This document shows positions 1-9,472 of a DNA stretch of 54,843 bases, one piece after another. Made by a program: the position numbers and the translations under genes. Under the pieces are notes generated by a model, which worked only from the letters and a program-made list of their open reading frames with translations, had not been told where the DNA came from and did no database searches. Position 1 is the stretch's first letter. Every line of letters starts with the position of its first letter. Source of the DNA: Verrucomicrobiaceae bacterium (GTDB lineage: Bacteria; Verrucomicrobiota; Verrucomicrobiia; Verrucomicrobiales; Akkermansiaceae); contig JAIYDP010000354.1 in the NCBI GenBank assembly GCA_027487435.1, forward strand, positions 1 through 54,843. Reading direction: 5' to 3'.

Positions 1-60
1 ATCCGGACGTTCGGACACGTGTTCTCCAGAACGTCCCATCTCCTTCTCGCAGACCCCGTG

Positions 61-130
61 CCCCTGTAGCCCTGTAGCCCCCGGCCACACCCGTGGCCTC
101 TGGTATGAGTGTAGCACAGCTGCACAGTAG
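61..130 (+). repeat. Dispersed short repeat, copy 1
   Basis: A GC-rich element that recurs three more times in this window. It reads CCCCTGTAGCCCTGTAGCCC, then GGCCACACCCGTGGCC, then a TATGAGTGTAGCACAG-like tail. GGCCAC and GTGGCC are reverse complements around a 4-nt loop, so the core can form a hairpin. No clear target-site duplication is visible here. It lies close to the window edge and 170 bp from copy 2. No coding function is seen. Confidence 0.75.
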
Positions 131-230
131 GTGTATTTCGGGCTGCACCGTCCGACCACCCGAGCCCCGCGCGCACGCCCCCGGGTCGAAAGGACCCCAC
201 TCCGGAGACTCAGATCTGCGGATCGGGAGA

Positions 231-295
231 GTGTCCAATACCCTGTAAACCCTTTGAACCTGTAACCCCCGGCCACACCCGTGTAGCACAGTCGC
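231..295 (+). repeat. Dispersed short repeat, copy 2 (degenerate)
   Basis: A partial, diverged copy of the element at 61-130. It keeps the CCCCCGGCCACACCCGTG core and the GTAGCACAG tail but has lost the GGCCTCTCGTATGA part between them, so the hairpin arm is incomplete. The rest of 1-487 has no other convincing feature; open frames on the minus strand here look like chance readings. Confidence 0.55.
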
Positions 296-487
296 CCTTC
301 GGATTAAAGACTATTGTTTTGAGCTTTGAATTGAAATGTTGAACCAACAGCGGCTTCGAAGCATATTTCTGAGCAAACGTCCCCACTGTGTGAGCGATCT
401 GACATCTCAGCTCCGGTTCGAGATAAGGATCCCGAAGTGGATGTGCAGCCAAGTTAGCTGCTCTCATTATGTCAGATAGAACATGTG

Positions 488-1772
488 ATGAACGCAGTTC
501 GATCCAGACAAGAAGATGCACATCTCTCCCCATCGCCGTCTGAGCCAGCTTTCTCTCCTCTGGTACGAAGTTGAGTCCTGTGTGATCGACTAGGTGGGCG
601 ACTCGTCCTTTGGCAAATATGTCAAAGCATTAGTGGAAAGAACGAAGCAAGTTGTCAGCGATAGGAAAGCCCGTAATCCTTGCATGAAAATTGATGTTGA
701 TGTCTCAGAAATCCAGCGAGATGAGCGAAATCTGGAAGTTGCTTTGCGAGAATTGGTTCGCATGATCTGCCTCCTCTGACTTGAAGAACGAAGCTCGGGA
801 GTACGAAGCAGATTTGTTAAATAAACGCATAGCAGCCATTCGCCGAGTTTGACTTCACTGGATCTATCTGACATGTAGGAACATAAGGACAAGCTTGACG
901 ACCTCGAGCGCCTCTACCGCGAACAAGTAGACTCTCTAAACAAAAGTGTTGAACAGTCCATTTCCGAACTGCAAAGCCAATTCGATATCGCGATGCAAAG
1001 GAAGTCGGACCAGCTTCTTGTGGCACTGGAGGGCGCGCGTCCTCAAGCGGATTCGGTCAGAGCTGCATTTGAAAGGCAGACGTCCCCGCGGCGAGAGAGA
1101 AAAGTTCTCATTGAACGACCGAAACCGTTGCTTCATTGCATCCACCATGTTAACTCGTTAGACCGGCCGATTCTTTCATAGAGACCCCTGCAATTCTTAG
1201 AGGGTTTTCAAGCTGTTCTCCATCTAACGTCTTTACAGAGATCTCAACGAAACTGATATTTTCAAAGCTGTTTCCACAAGCCCGATTCGGCCAGGTCGTC
1301 GACGACAGTCGTTTTGATTGGCTCATTCAATCAGAACCCGACAGCAGAGTAGGATCACCTCTGCCTAGCAAATCGACAGGATCGAGATCGCTCCTCAGGG
1401 CTGCTGCAATAAATTCCATTCATGCTATGGGCTCCCGGCCATCCACGCCAACAAGACCTCAAAATGGTTTGCAATGGCATTGCTATGTAACACACAGATA
1501 TGGAGTTTTCTCTACGAAAGGAACCAAATGACAGGGACAAGGAGCCTCTGCGAACACGGGACATGCATTCTTCAGAACAATTTCGACCTGCTGCTCTGAC
1601 AGTCTCCCATTCCATGAGACACACAGCATCCCATGCGGCCCCGGAAGTGAAGCGAACCCCAGTCTCCGGTGGTCGAGAGGACATTAGATCCCCCTCTCAG
1701 AAGGAGGACCACACGACCAAAACCATCTTGCAACATGCCACTCGGATGGCTCAGTTACAAATTCTATGTTAA
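488..1772 (+). CDS. Coiled-coil protein of unknown function
   Basis: The start is ATG at 488 (MNAVRSRQEDAHL). A 31-nt intron (GTACGAAG...GACTAG) then joins to VGDSSFGKYVKALVERTK. Further short GT-AG introns, with CTGAC just before the acceptor, link an N-terminal half rich in heptad-like leucines and charged residues (DKLDDLERLYREQVDSLNKS) to a C-terminal half of low complexity rich in Ser, Pro and Arg. An open exon runs from about 1161 to 1462 and joins through a 31-nt intron to MEFSLRKEPNDRDKEPL. The end is TAA at 1772. The long intron at about 1081-1160 is the least certain junction. I do not recognise a family. The coiled coil suggests a structural or cytoskeletal role, but this is inference. 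Confidence 0.6.
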
Positions 1773-1880
1773 GCTCATCATGCAGTTCAAAGCGTCGTCA
1801 CCTGCGAGTTTATGACAGCTCCGATTCTGATTAAGTGCTCATTTGTACAGTTTTGTACTTGTGACCATGTACTGTTGACG

Positions 1881-2361
1881 ATGGATCTGCCAGTCAGGCT
1901 CAAGCTTGTTTTCGATAACTACAAAAAGCGCCATGCGGCGCAGTTACAAAGAGGACGTCAGGCAGCTGCGCAGGTGGAACTTCCCAAGGCTGCTCCTCCA
2001 AGGCCGATGCTCAGGCGGAAAAAGGACTCGAAGCTAAATGTTGAGGCAACAATTACGCTGGAGCTGAGTCACGTCTACAAGCTAACATGCGCTGCGGAAG
2101 TTCACGACGCCACTCAGTTCTTTCGGGGATCGGACAGTGACAGATTCAACTCAAAGGTCCCCTTCAAAGACGTTGTTGAAATCATAGATTCTCAAGAAGC
2201 AGCCTCTTCTCTGTGCTATTGCGCAAGTGGGAGAAGATCAGCTGCTCCGCTCCTCGAATGAAGGTATCCAATATTCCATTTGCATTCACAAAGAAGAGCC
2301 TCTCCCAATCCCCATTGACTACTCGAAGCCATCAAACCCTTTCGACATCAAGTTCCCATGA
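1881..2361 (+). CDS. Small conserved-looking protein, function unknown
   Basis: Starts MDLPVRLKLVFDNYKKRHA at 1881. A 31-nt intron (GTCCCCTT...ATCATAG, about 2158-2188) joins ...SDRFNSK to ILKKQPLLCAIAQVGEDQLL in phase 0. The protein continues to DYSKPSNPFDIKFP and TGA at 2361, about 150 residues. The N-terminal part is basic and Ala/Gln-rich; the C-terminal half is compact and looks globular. There is no signal peptide or membrane segment. It lies 109 bp after the coiled-coil gene on the same strand. I do not recognise the family. Confidence 0.6.
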
Positions 2362-2528
2362 GCTTGCATAATTTTAATCTCCCAGAATCTCAGTTAGCGC
2401 CGGTGCCCTCCGTTTTCCCGCTCATTTCATGCCGGGAGTGGACCTAATTTCAACCTCCAGCACGCGAAAAAAGACCACCCGCACATTCCATGCAGGCTGC
2501 GTTCGCTCAGACCCCCTGTTAATTTGAA

Positions 2529-5263
2529 ATGCCTCAGGTGTCCATTCGCGTCGTCCGCAAGCGAGGCTTGCATTTTCTCTGTGGCCTCAGGGTCGTTCAT
2601 TCGACAGACCTTGCCGCCCCAACCGTCGAGCGCCTCGCAGAGCATCGCGAGGACCCGCATGATATTTTACTTCACGCCGCTGATGCGCGGCGGCCGGCTC
2701 TGTTCGAGTTTCGGTTTCTTGCAAAGCAGGAGCATTTGATTGACGTTTTCATGACCGATGCCTCCTCCCTTCATGAGGCTGGAATATTCTTTCTGCTCAC
2801 TACAACAACTCTGTTCGTTTGGTATGGGCGCTTCGCGACTTTCAAACAGCGCCGCCAAGCGTTGAAGTTTGCAGAGGGTGCGATAAAGGATGAGCCCCGC
2901 TTGTCAGCGCTCAATATCAATCACGTCCAGCAGTACGACGAGCCTGCAAACTTCTGGCTGCCTTTTGGCGGCGAGGGCGAAGTGTCTGAGCCGCTGGCGC
3001 GCCGAATCGGTGCAGTGCAAGCGGCCATGCCGCGACCACACAATGCCCTGCCGGACCCTCAAGTTGCGTTTCCACGCGTTGCTATCATCGGCGCTGGCGT
3101 TGCAGGTCAATCATCTCTTTTTGTTCTTGTGTTGTCTCACGCCGAAGGTGCCGTTTGTGCGCGAGAGCTGCTTGCAAGCGGTTACCGGGTAGTTGTTTTT
3201 GAGGCTCGTGGGCAGTCTTTTTCACATGCTGATGATGCAGAGGATCGTGCTGGTGGTCAGGTGCTGACCAAGGACTTTGAAGGCTGTTCGTTTAATGTAG
3301 GAAGTCCGTTTGTCAATGGCAATACCGATATCTTTCGCGAGGAGGTACTTTCGTGATTCTTACCGTCCTCAATCCGGCAGATCGTCCGCAGCATTCGCGC
3401 GCAGTTGATGGAAGTCTCGCACGCTCAACTCGCGCGCGTTGGCGCCGACGGCGAGGTTCGCCTTCTTGCCGATGCGACGTGTACGCGTTCGTTGCACTGT
3501 CAAATGTGTCTCAATGTGGACCTGACCGCTGTTGTATACGATTGCTGCGGCGCCATTGTCTGCAGCAGCTGCAGCGAGCGGCTTTGGGCTGCGTCACAAC
3601 TGAAAGCAGCGCTGCTACGAAAATGCCCCGTCTGCTTGCAGCCGTTGCTGAAAAAGCCTTCGAAAAAATTGTTTGAGCAGGAATCTGGATCGTCAGATCG
3701 CGCGCAGACAAGTAAGTTGCTTTCTGAAACTGTGGGAGGGGGGGGATTGTCACACAAAACAGAGGCGACAAGATTGATGACGTAGAGATGTTCAACAACA
3801 TCGTAGCTCGTGTGTTTAACAAAAATCCTGCTTTTAACGATTCTGAAGACCTTCTCGCGCGAAAAGCGCACGCGCTGGATGCGTCCGCAGGACTCGGCCT
3901 GCGCCCCGCCTTCTTTCGAGGGAGGCCCTTCATGTCGAAGTTTGTCGAAGCGATGCTGCACGGCGCTGATGTGCGGTACAATGCGCGTGTCCGCTACGTT
4001 CGGCGAGAGTGGGGGAATGGGCGCCATGTCATTGGCTTGGATCGATTCAACAAGAAGGTGGCGGGGCTTTCAGCGCTGGACCATCTCCTTGATGGTGGGT
4101 GGGTCGACGACGACGACGAGGAGGGAAGCGAAGACGACGTCGACGACGAGGAGCGCGATTTTGTTTGGACTTCCCTTGCCGTCCTTGACGTGGCAGGATT
4201 TTGTCATCGCCTGCACGCCTCCAGCCGAAACAGCAATTTTTCTCTCTGACCAACTGCCGCTCTTTTCAAAAATAGTCGCGTCAGTCTCGACTTTGCCTGT
4301 TTGGGTTGGCGCCGTCATATTTCCCCTCCTTGTTCCCGCGTCCTTTGACTCCGCATTTGTTTCGCCCATGAAAGGAGAACCCCTTGCATTCGTTGCAAGG
4401 TGGCCAAACAAGGTCGTCTGACTCGCTGACATGACAGGGACCCCTCGCACCGAGACGGTGTGGTCCCGACCGCAGACAGCACCGACGACAAGTGGGTCAT
4501 GTACGCCACCCCAGAGTGGTCTTCGGCGAATGTGGACGCGTCCCCGTCCCAAGTTGTTGCTGCGATGGTAGGCCAATTCTTGCGAGCCCTCAAGCGCGCG
4601 GACTACAACCCTTCTTATTCGACCGCGTGGCTTTGGGTCAATGCTTACACCCCTTTTCCTCTACCAACCCAGCCACCCCTTCGCGGATTCCTCTTCGAGG
4701 ACATTATTGGGATCGGCGCAGCCGGAGGATATTTCTCAGACGGGTCGGTTGAAGGCGCTTATTTAAGTGGGCGGAGCGCTGCCCATGCGGTCATCAATGC
4801 ATCTGAGGTTTATTCGGCATCCTATTCGATATTCCTTACTCGACAGCCAAATTTGCCGCAACGCCGAATTGCGCGACTGAACGAGAATCTGGTGGCAAGA
4901 GAGGCGTATGAGCGTGGGAGAAGGGACGAGGCAGTTCGGAAGGACGCCGTTGCAAAACGGATGCGAGAAGAAGAAATCGAAATGAAACTCATGTCTCAAT
5001 GGGTTGCGAACCAGAGGGACGAGATTTTGAAAAAGGCTTTTGGGGCGTGGGTGAGCGTCGTGGGGCGTGGAATCAAGACGCCGCCGGGGTATGAGCGAGG
5101 GTTTTTGAAGAGGCTTCGAGAAGAGAGGATGAGGGAGGACGAGGAGGACGATGGGCATGGAGGTGATGAGGGCGTTGGTGGTGCGGGTGGAGACGGGGTG
5201 GATGAGGACTCGGAGGACCCGGGCATCGCACGGTCGCAAGAGGAAGAATCTGTGGGTGGATAG
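2529..5263 (+). CDS. Gelsolin-repeat / RING / FAD-dependent amine-oxidase-like fusion
   Basis: Domains in order. (1) A gelsolin/villin-type segment at about 2690-2980 (ALFEFRFLAKQEHLIDVF, SSLHEAGIFFLL, LFVWYGRFATFKQRRQALKF, then PANFWLPFGGEG). (2) A Rossmann FAD-binding start, VAIIGAGVAG, which after a 42-nt intron continues AVCARELLASGYRVVVFEA. (3) A zinc-binding RING/U-box-like module at about 3480-3640, with CQMC, DCCG, CSSC and CPVC. (4) The rest of an NAD/FAD oxidoreductase of the renalase/COG3380 type: VIACTPPAET, WVMYATPEWS, GGYFSDGSVEGAYLSG. A charged C-terminal tail ends at TGA 5263. Gelsolin and FAD parts share one frame, so the fusion is not an artefact of gene joining. It probably binds actin and performs a redox or ubiquitin reaction (inference). 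The exact start is uncertain: an ATG at about 2430 with a short intron is possible. Confidence 0.8.
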
Positions 5264-5297
5264 GTTGTGTTATTAAATACAGAACGTCGATAAAGAC
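5264..5297. terminator. Shared 3' ends of two convergent genes
   Basis: Only 34 bp separate the two stop codons. The stretch contains an A/T-rich ATTAAATA on the plus strand, the likely polyadenylation signal for the fusion gene. The 3' UTRs of the two transcripts must overlap. Confidence 0.4.
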
Positions 5298-7703
5298 TCA
5301 TCCCCAAACATCCTTCTGCCACCTCCCTTCGCTCTCGATCTTGTCAAACAAGCGCTCCTGAACAAGTCACGGGGTAGGCGCAGCGATCAAATACCGCTGC
5401 GCTGAAATCGCCCTGTGCCGTGCCCGCAGCGAATTGAACAAGCGCTCCTTTCACGTCCTGCGCCATTCCTTTTCGTCCGCAAATCATGACACTCCCGCCT
5501 TCCTTGATGAGCGGAAAGAGAGCGGGTAGTCTCCTAGCGAAGAGCTGCTGCACATATCCACGTGAATGCTGACAGAGTTAGTCAAGACACACAATTGCCG
5601 CTCTGCCCCATCAACAGTCTCCCGCGACAAAGTCAATTCAACAGAAGCCAAGATGCCCTCCTCCTTCCAATGAGTAATTTCCTGAGGAGGACAAGTAAGC
5701 AATCAAATTGCGCGGGCAGCAACCTCTCGAAAAAGGTACTCATCCAGCGACCTGACGCCGAAAATGAGATGCGCCAATCCCTTCACTCCATCCTTCTCTA
5801 AATGCTGCAAGAACGCTCGAAACGGGGCGATGCCGCTCCCAGTGGCGATCTGAAATATGAGCTGCCACAAATGCAAAAGAGACAAAAATAAGGGGATGCG
5901 CGATGGGGAACTTCGGTTTGAATGCGTTTGAGCGAATTTGTACACGAAGCGATGAAGAAACTGAGAGATTGGGGGAATCAACGTGATCAAACCGACCCTG
6001 CGCCTGACGAAGGAAGTTTGAGCACAGCCCTTGAAACTGGCGAGATGATGGCGTCAGTTCGCGAACGGCAGTCACGACGAGGGAGACTTCGCTTGAGGCC
6101 TGCGTCAGGTCACATGCCAGGAACGAAATTGCTGCCAAACCTCAGGGGACGACGCTATGGAGTAGAGCCGCGGAGCCATGCGCAGGGTCTGGAGAAAGAG
6201 CACGGGCTATAGCGTCAAGTCAGCCAGGGGTGGGGGGGGTACTGGAGGGGCGAGGGTTACGAAGCGCTCGAGGAGATCAAGAATGCTGAGGCGCTCCTTC
6301 ACGACACCCTCAAAGCCAGCCTGAAAATCAGAATGGGGGGGGGGTTGGTCCAATGACCGTTGCCAGTTTCAAAATCTCACTTGCTTCATCAGGCCCAGCG
6401 AAGGCAGCAAGAACTTGAATCCCACTCTGGCACATCAACTCTCAAACATCGTTGTATAAGCACTTTTGTCAGAGGAGCACTCAAATCCAAAAACTCGCCA
6501 AAAGCACGTCCGTAGGTTGTCGGAACGGGGAAGGAAGGCGATGAGGCTGGCCAACGTCAGCACGTTGTCAAAACAGATCACACATCCGTCCAGGGGATTG
6601 AGAGTAAATATGTCGTCAGACTTCAAGTTCAACCGCGAGAGCAAGCGGGCAACAAGTCCGGGGGGGTTGCTTGGAAAAACGGCAACGACATCTCCCAATC
6701 CGTACGCGGACTCCACTTTCAATTTGATGTGTCTGAATGAACGATCAGATTTTGAGAGTTCGTCATTGGCTGATATGACAGCAAGCTGAGACGGGGGGGT
6801 TAAGTCAAAGAAACTGGTCCTGCGACGTCATAATTGCAAAACCAGGGCAGACGAAGGTGCCTCTTTCTCTGCAGAAACAACTTCGAAGAGGGGCGTGAAC
6901 GAAAAAACCTCAAAAATAAATCATCGGAGGTCGGAATGAACTTTCCTCGCAGGAGCGGGTTTTTGAGGCAAGGCGGGCTGTACGGGCTTTGGTGTATCGC
7001 TTTCTGATACTTTGCCCGCGGCGTCAAGAAACAAGAGAACCCACTTTGCAAAATCGAGCTGCTGGGTGAGGAATCAATAGCCGAGATGAGAATCACGTCC
7101 ATGTTTGCCATGTCGTCGAGCTCCCCACGGACACAAAGCGAGACAGACCCAAGCTCTGTCAGCCGCCTGTCAACAAGGCGGCCAAATCCTTGGTATTTCT
7201 CCTTTGATTTGGAGCCCAGAGCAAGAACCTGGGGCGTTGAGGGGGCGGAAATAGAAATAAACGCAGTGTCTTCGGCCGAGCAAGCACTGGGGGGGGGCTT
7301 CACGAGATATCCATCTGGAAAACCGTAGAGAATTTTCAGGAGGGTCGCCGTCACCATAGGTGGACGTGACGACAATGATAGGGTTCGTCTTCGTTACCAA
7401 TTTCGCCTCTGGTGTTAAGTGAGAGGAGGAATTCAAAACAGGATCGAAATTGGAAAGATCGGTCATGATGACGCCACCGCCACACTCTCTGATATGACTC
7501 TCAATCTTTAGGGCATACTCAGTCGCTGTGCCCGTTTGGGTGCCGACAAAGACGTCGAAAGTAGACCGAATCACCGACTTTGGCACAACGGCCTTCGATT
7601 CCTCTTTCGATTCTACAATTGGCGTAACGTCTGGAGAAGCGCCAGTATCTTTCACAGGTGCCACGTACAGCGGGGCTGACGGAGCGGATGACCCGCATCC
7701 CAT
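5298..7703 (-). CDS. NADPH-dependent diflavin reductase (P450-reductase type)
   Basis: This flavoprotein passes electrons from NADPH via FAD and FMN to a haem or other acceptor. An N-terminal flavodoxin domain has VFVGTQTGTATEYALKI and TYGDGDPPENSL. It is followed by LALGSKSKEKYQGFGRLVD, a connecting region (YGLGDVVAVFPSNPPGL), the FAD motif RLYSIASSPE at about 6145-6175, the NADPH site IATGSGIAPFRAFLQHL at about 5790-5850, and VMICGRKGMAQDVK near 5480. The C-terminus after the last intron is LFDKIESEGRWQKDVWG with stop at 5298. The N-terminus is MGCGSSAPSA instead of the usual transmembrane anchor, a pattern of N-myristoylation plus palmitoylation. About eight introns of 30-45 nt are present. 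The acceptor (P450, sulfite reductase or other) cannot be told. Confidence 0.85.
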
Positions 7704-7774
7704 CGTCAGTTTCCTTAAACTCTCTAAAAAATAACCGTTACGAAATGGATTGCAAAACTTTCTCGACTTCTCGT

Positions 7775-8261
7775 TTATTCAAGATAAAATGGAGTGTTTC
7801 TCACATTTGCATTGAACTCCCCGAGCCAATGCAATGTAAGTCCGATCGAGTCAAAGCTGAGGTGTATGTGAAAGTTTACAGAATCCTCAAGAAGAAGTCC
7901 CATCAAACTCGAAGGTGCTCCAATTTGTCGCTGGAGCATCTGTGAGGGGCCGAAGAGAGAAGAAGACTGCTGAGAGTTGAGCAAATGTTCTGGCTCCTGC
8001 GGTCTGATCATTATGAACAGTGTCGAAATCTGAGTCGATTGATTTCCTTCTATTTTTTTTGTTTGGAGGGATCCCCGGCATTGTAGTTAATTGTGAGGCT
8101 GCCTCTTTTTTTGATTTCTCGAGCATCTTGGCAAACCGAGCATGGAAAGCACAAACAGCAGGAAAGGATATCTCCAAGCAAGCTTCCCTATTGAATTAGA
8201 AGGTCTAAACGCTTTAACGCATACCCGAATATTGTAGAAGCTTCGCACTTGTCGCCTCCAT
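7775..8261 (-). CDS. Small unknown protein
   Basis: Likely start MEATSAKLLQYS at 8261. An intron (GTATGCG...GGGAAG, about 42 nt) leads to ACLEISFPAVCAFHARFAKM, a basic stretch with NKKNRRKS that could be a nuclear signal, then a 22-nt intron (GTTCATAA...ACCGCAG) and EPEHLLNSQQSSSLFG, ending SIGLTLHWLGEFNANVRN...FYLE at 7775. The total is about 140 residues. No family is recognised. The intron pair restores one reading frame, which supports a real gene. It lies 71 bp upstream of the diflavin reductase start on the same strand. Confidence 0.5.
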
Positions 8262-8264
8262 GCA

Positions 8265-8483
8265 ATGTTGATGCATGGGAACACGCAACAGCAGCAACAA
8301 TTCACGCAAACGGCTCCATCAGTGCCAGTGCAACCTAGTATTCCACAGATGGTTGACAATCTGTCTCCGCTAATGCCACAAGCAGCGCGCCCGTCGTTAA
8401 TCTCAACAGCAGATCTGGGAGGGATACAACAAAAACCTAGTCCGCAACAGCCTGTAGCGTTGGCATCTGCGGCGTCAGTCTAA
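8265..8483 (+). CDS. Possible short Gln/Pro-rich protein
   Basis: A 72-codon frame: MLMHGNTQQQQQFTQTAPS, then a Gln/Pro/Ser-rich sequence ending ...VALASAASV. It fills exactly the gap between the start of the minus-strand gene at 8261 and the stop of the minus-strand gene at 8480, and its TAA overlaps that TAG. Low-complexity composition makes it hard to tell from chance. No domain is seen and no splicing is needed. Confidence 0.35.
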   Translation: MLMHGNTQQQQQFTQTAPSVPVQPSIPQMVDNLSPLMPQAARPSLISTADLGGIQQKPSPQQPVALASAASV

Positions 8484-9335
8484 AACATGACGCAAAAACA
8501 AATCTCAAAGTCGTCATAGACAGCTAAAACACCAGTTGACCACGAGGAAGACATTTCAACTGATTTAGTTTGAAGTACACATTTGTTTAAGATTTTATGT
8601 CGACAAAAGGGTGTGTCGCTACAACGTTGTAGTAGCCATCTGATGATCCTTGCATCGCCAGAAGCTGAACCTCGCTGACATTCTAGCCACTTAAAAATAT
8701 CAAGAATTGAATTCACCTCCTCACAACCTGATAGGTCTATGTCGGGGATGTCAAATTTCAGTTTGGATCTTCGTTTCATCTTACTAGCCTTCCATAACGT
8801 TAAATGTGGTTTGAATTCTTTCTCTGAGTATTCAACATCAGATTCTTGAAATCTGCTTCGCATGGACTGAAACAGTGACTGCAGCAAGTCGTACGAGGAA
8901 TCCTGAGCCAGCTCGAAGAACAAGACTCTTGGAATGAGCAGAATTGGTGGATGATCACTCTTTTCTGAATGTATTGATTCCACTGAAACGCAATGAGAAC
9001 GATTCCCGTATCGCCTTCCAGTTAATTCAGTAAGGAGAACGTCACCTCGGCCCCGAGATGAAACTGCTCGATGGCGCTGTGCAATTGTGATGGCAAAATC
9101 GACAGAATGTTCAAAGAGACGTGTAACGACGGTAGTCGGACAAGGCCTGGCCTTAGTTTAGGATCGAATTGCAAAATACGCTGTTGCACTGCACTAGCTT
9201 CTGCGCGATGAGTCCCATCTTCGAACTGTATGAACTCTCGTGTATTGCATCATTGGAGATCTTGACGCCGATGAAATGTGTTGGAGTTCTCTTCGCTGCC
9301 ACAACCCGCCTAGAAGCAAATTCAATCGGACGCAT
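8480..9335 (-). CDS. 2H phosphoesterase, AKAP7/ASCC1-like
   Basis: Two HxS/T motifs typical of the 2H phosphoesterase (2'-5' RNA-ligase-like) fold are visible: LPSLHVSLNIL near 9105 and FKPHLTLWK near 8800. The N-terminal strand TPTHFIGVKISNDAI also fits the AKAP7 nuclear-localisation-type domain. A 26-nt intron (GTTCGAAG...GCGCAG) joins ...HESSY to KASAVQQRILQFDP in phase. The junction between GAE at about 9045 and VESIHSEKSDHPP is not settled. Such domains bind or hydrolyse 2',3'- or 2',5'-phosphates of RNA or nucleotides; the substrate is unknown here. The start at ATG 9335 (MRPIEFASRR) is a guess, since an in-frame stop lies about 90 bp upstream. KH domains of ASCC1 were not seen. Confidence 0.65.
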
Positions 9336-9472
9336 GGCAGGTCCAGCTTCAGCCTCTTTCTCCAACGGAGTTTCCGACTTCTGTGCCTGAGTGCCGAGAG
9401 CAGCCAGATTTGTAAATTAACAAGCAATAAATTTGAGTTGGATCACCTTTACAATACAGAGAGTCGAAGGAC

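Noticed and set aside
1..300. Two repeat copies near the window edge considered as telomeric repeat
   Set aside because: No short tandem telomere motif is present, and further copies lie deep inside the window.
210..533. 107-codon open frame on the minus strand
   Set aside because: It overlaps the repeat copy and the spliced plus-strand start at 488. It has no domain or splice partners and looks like chance.
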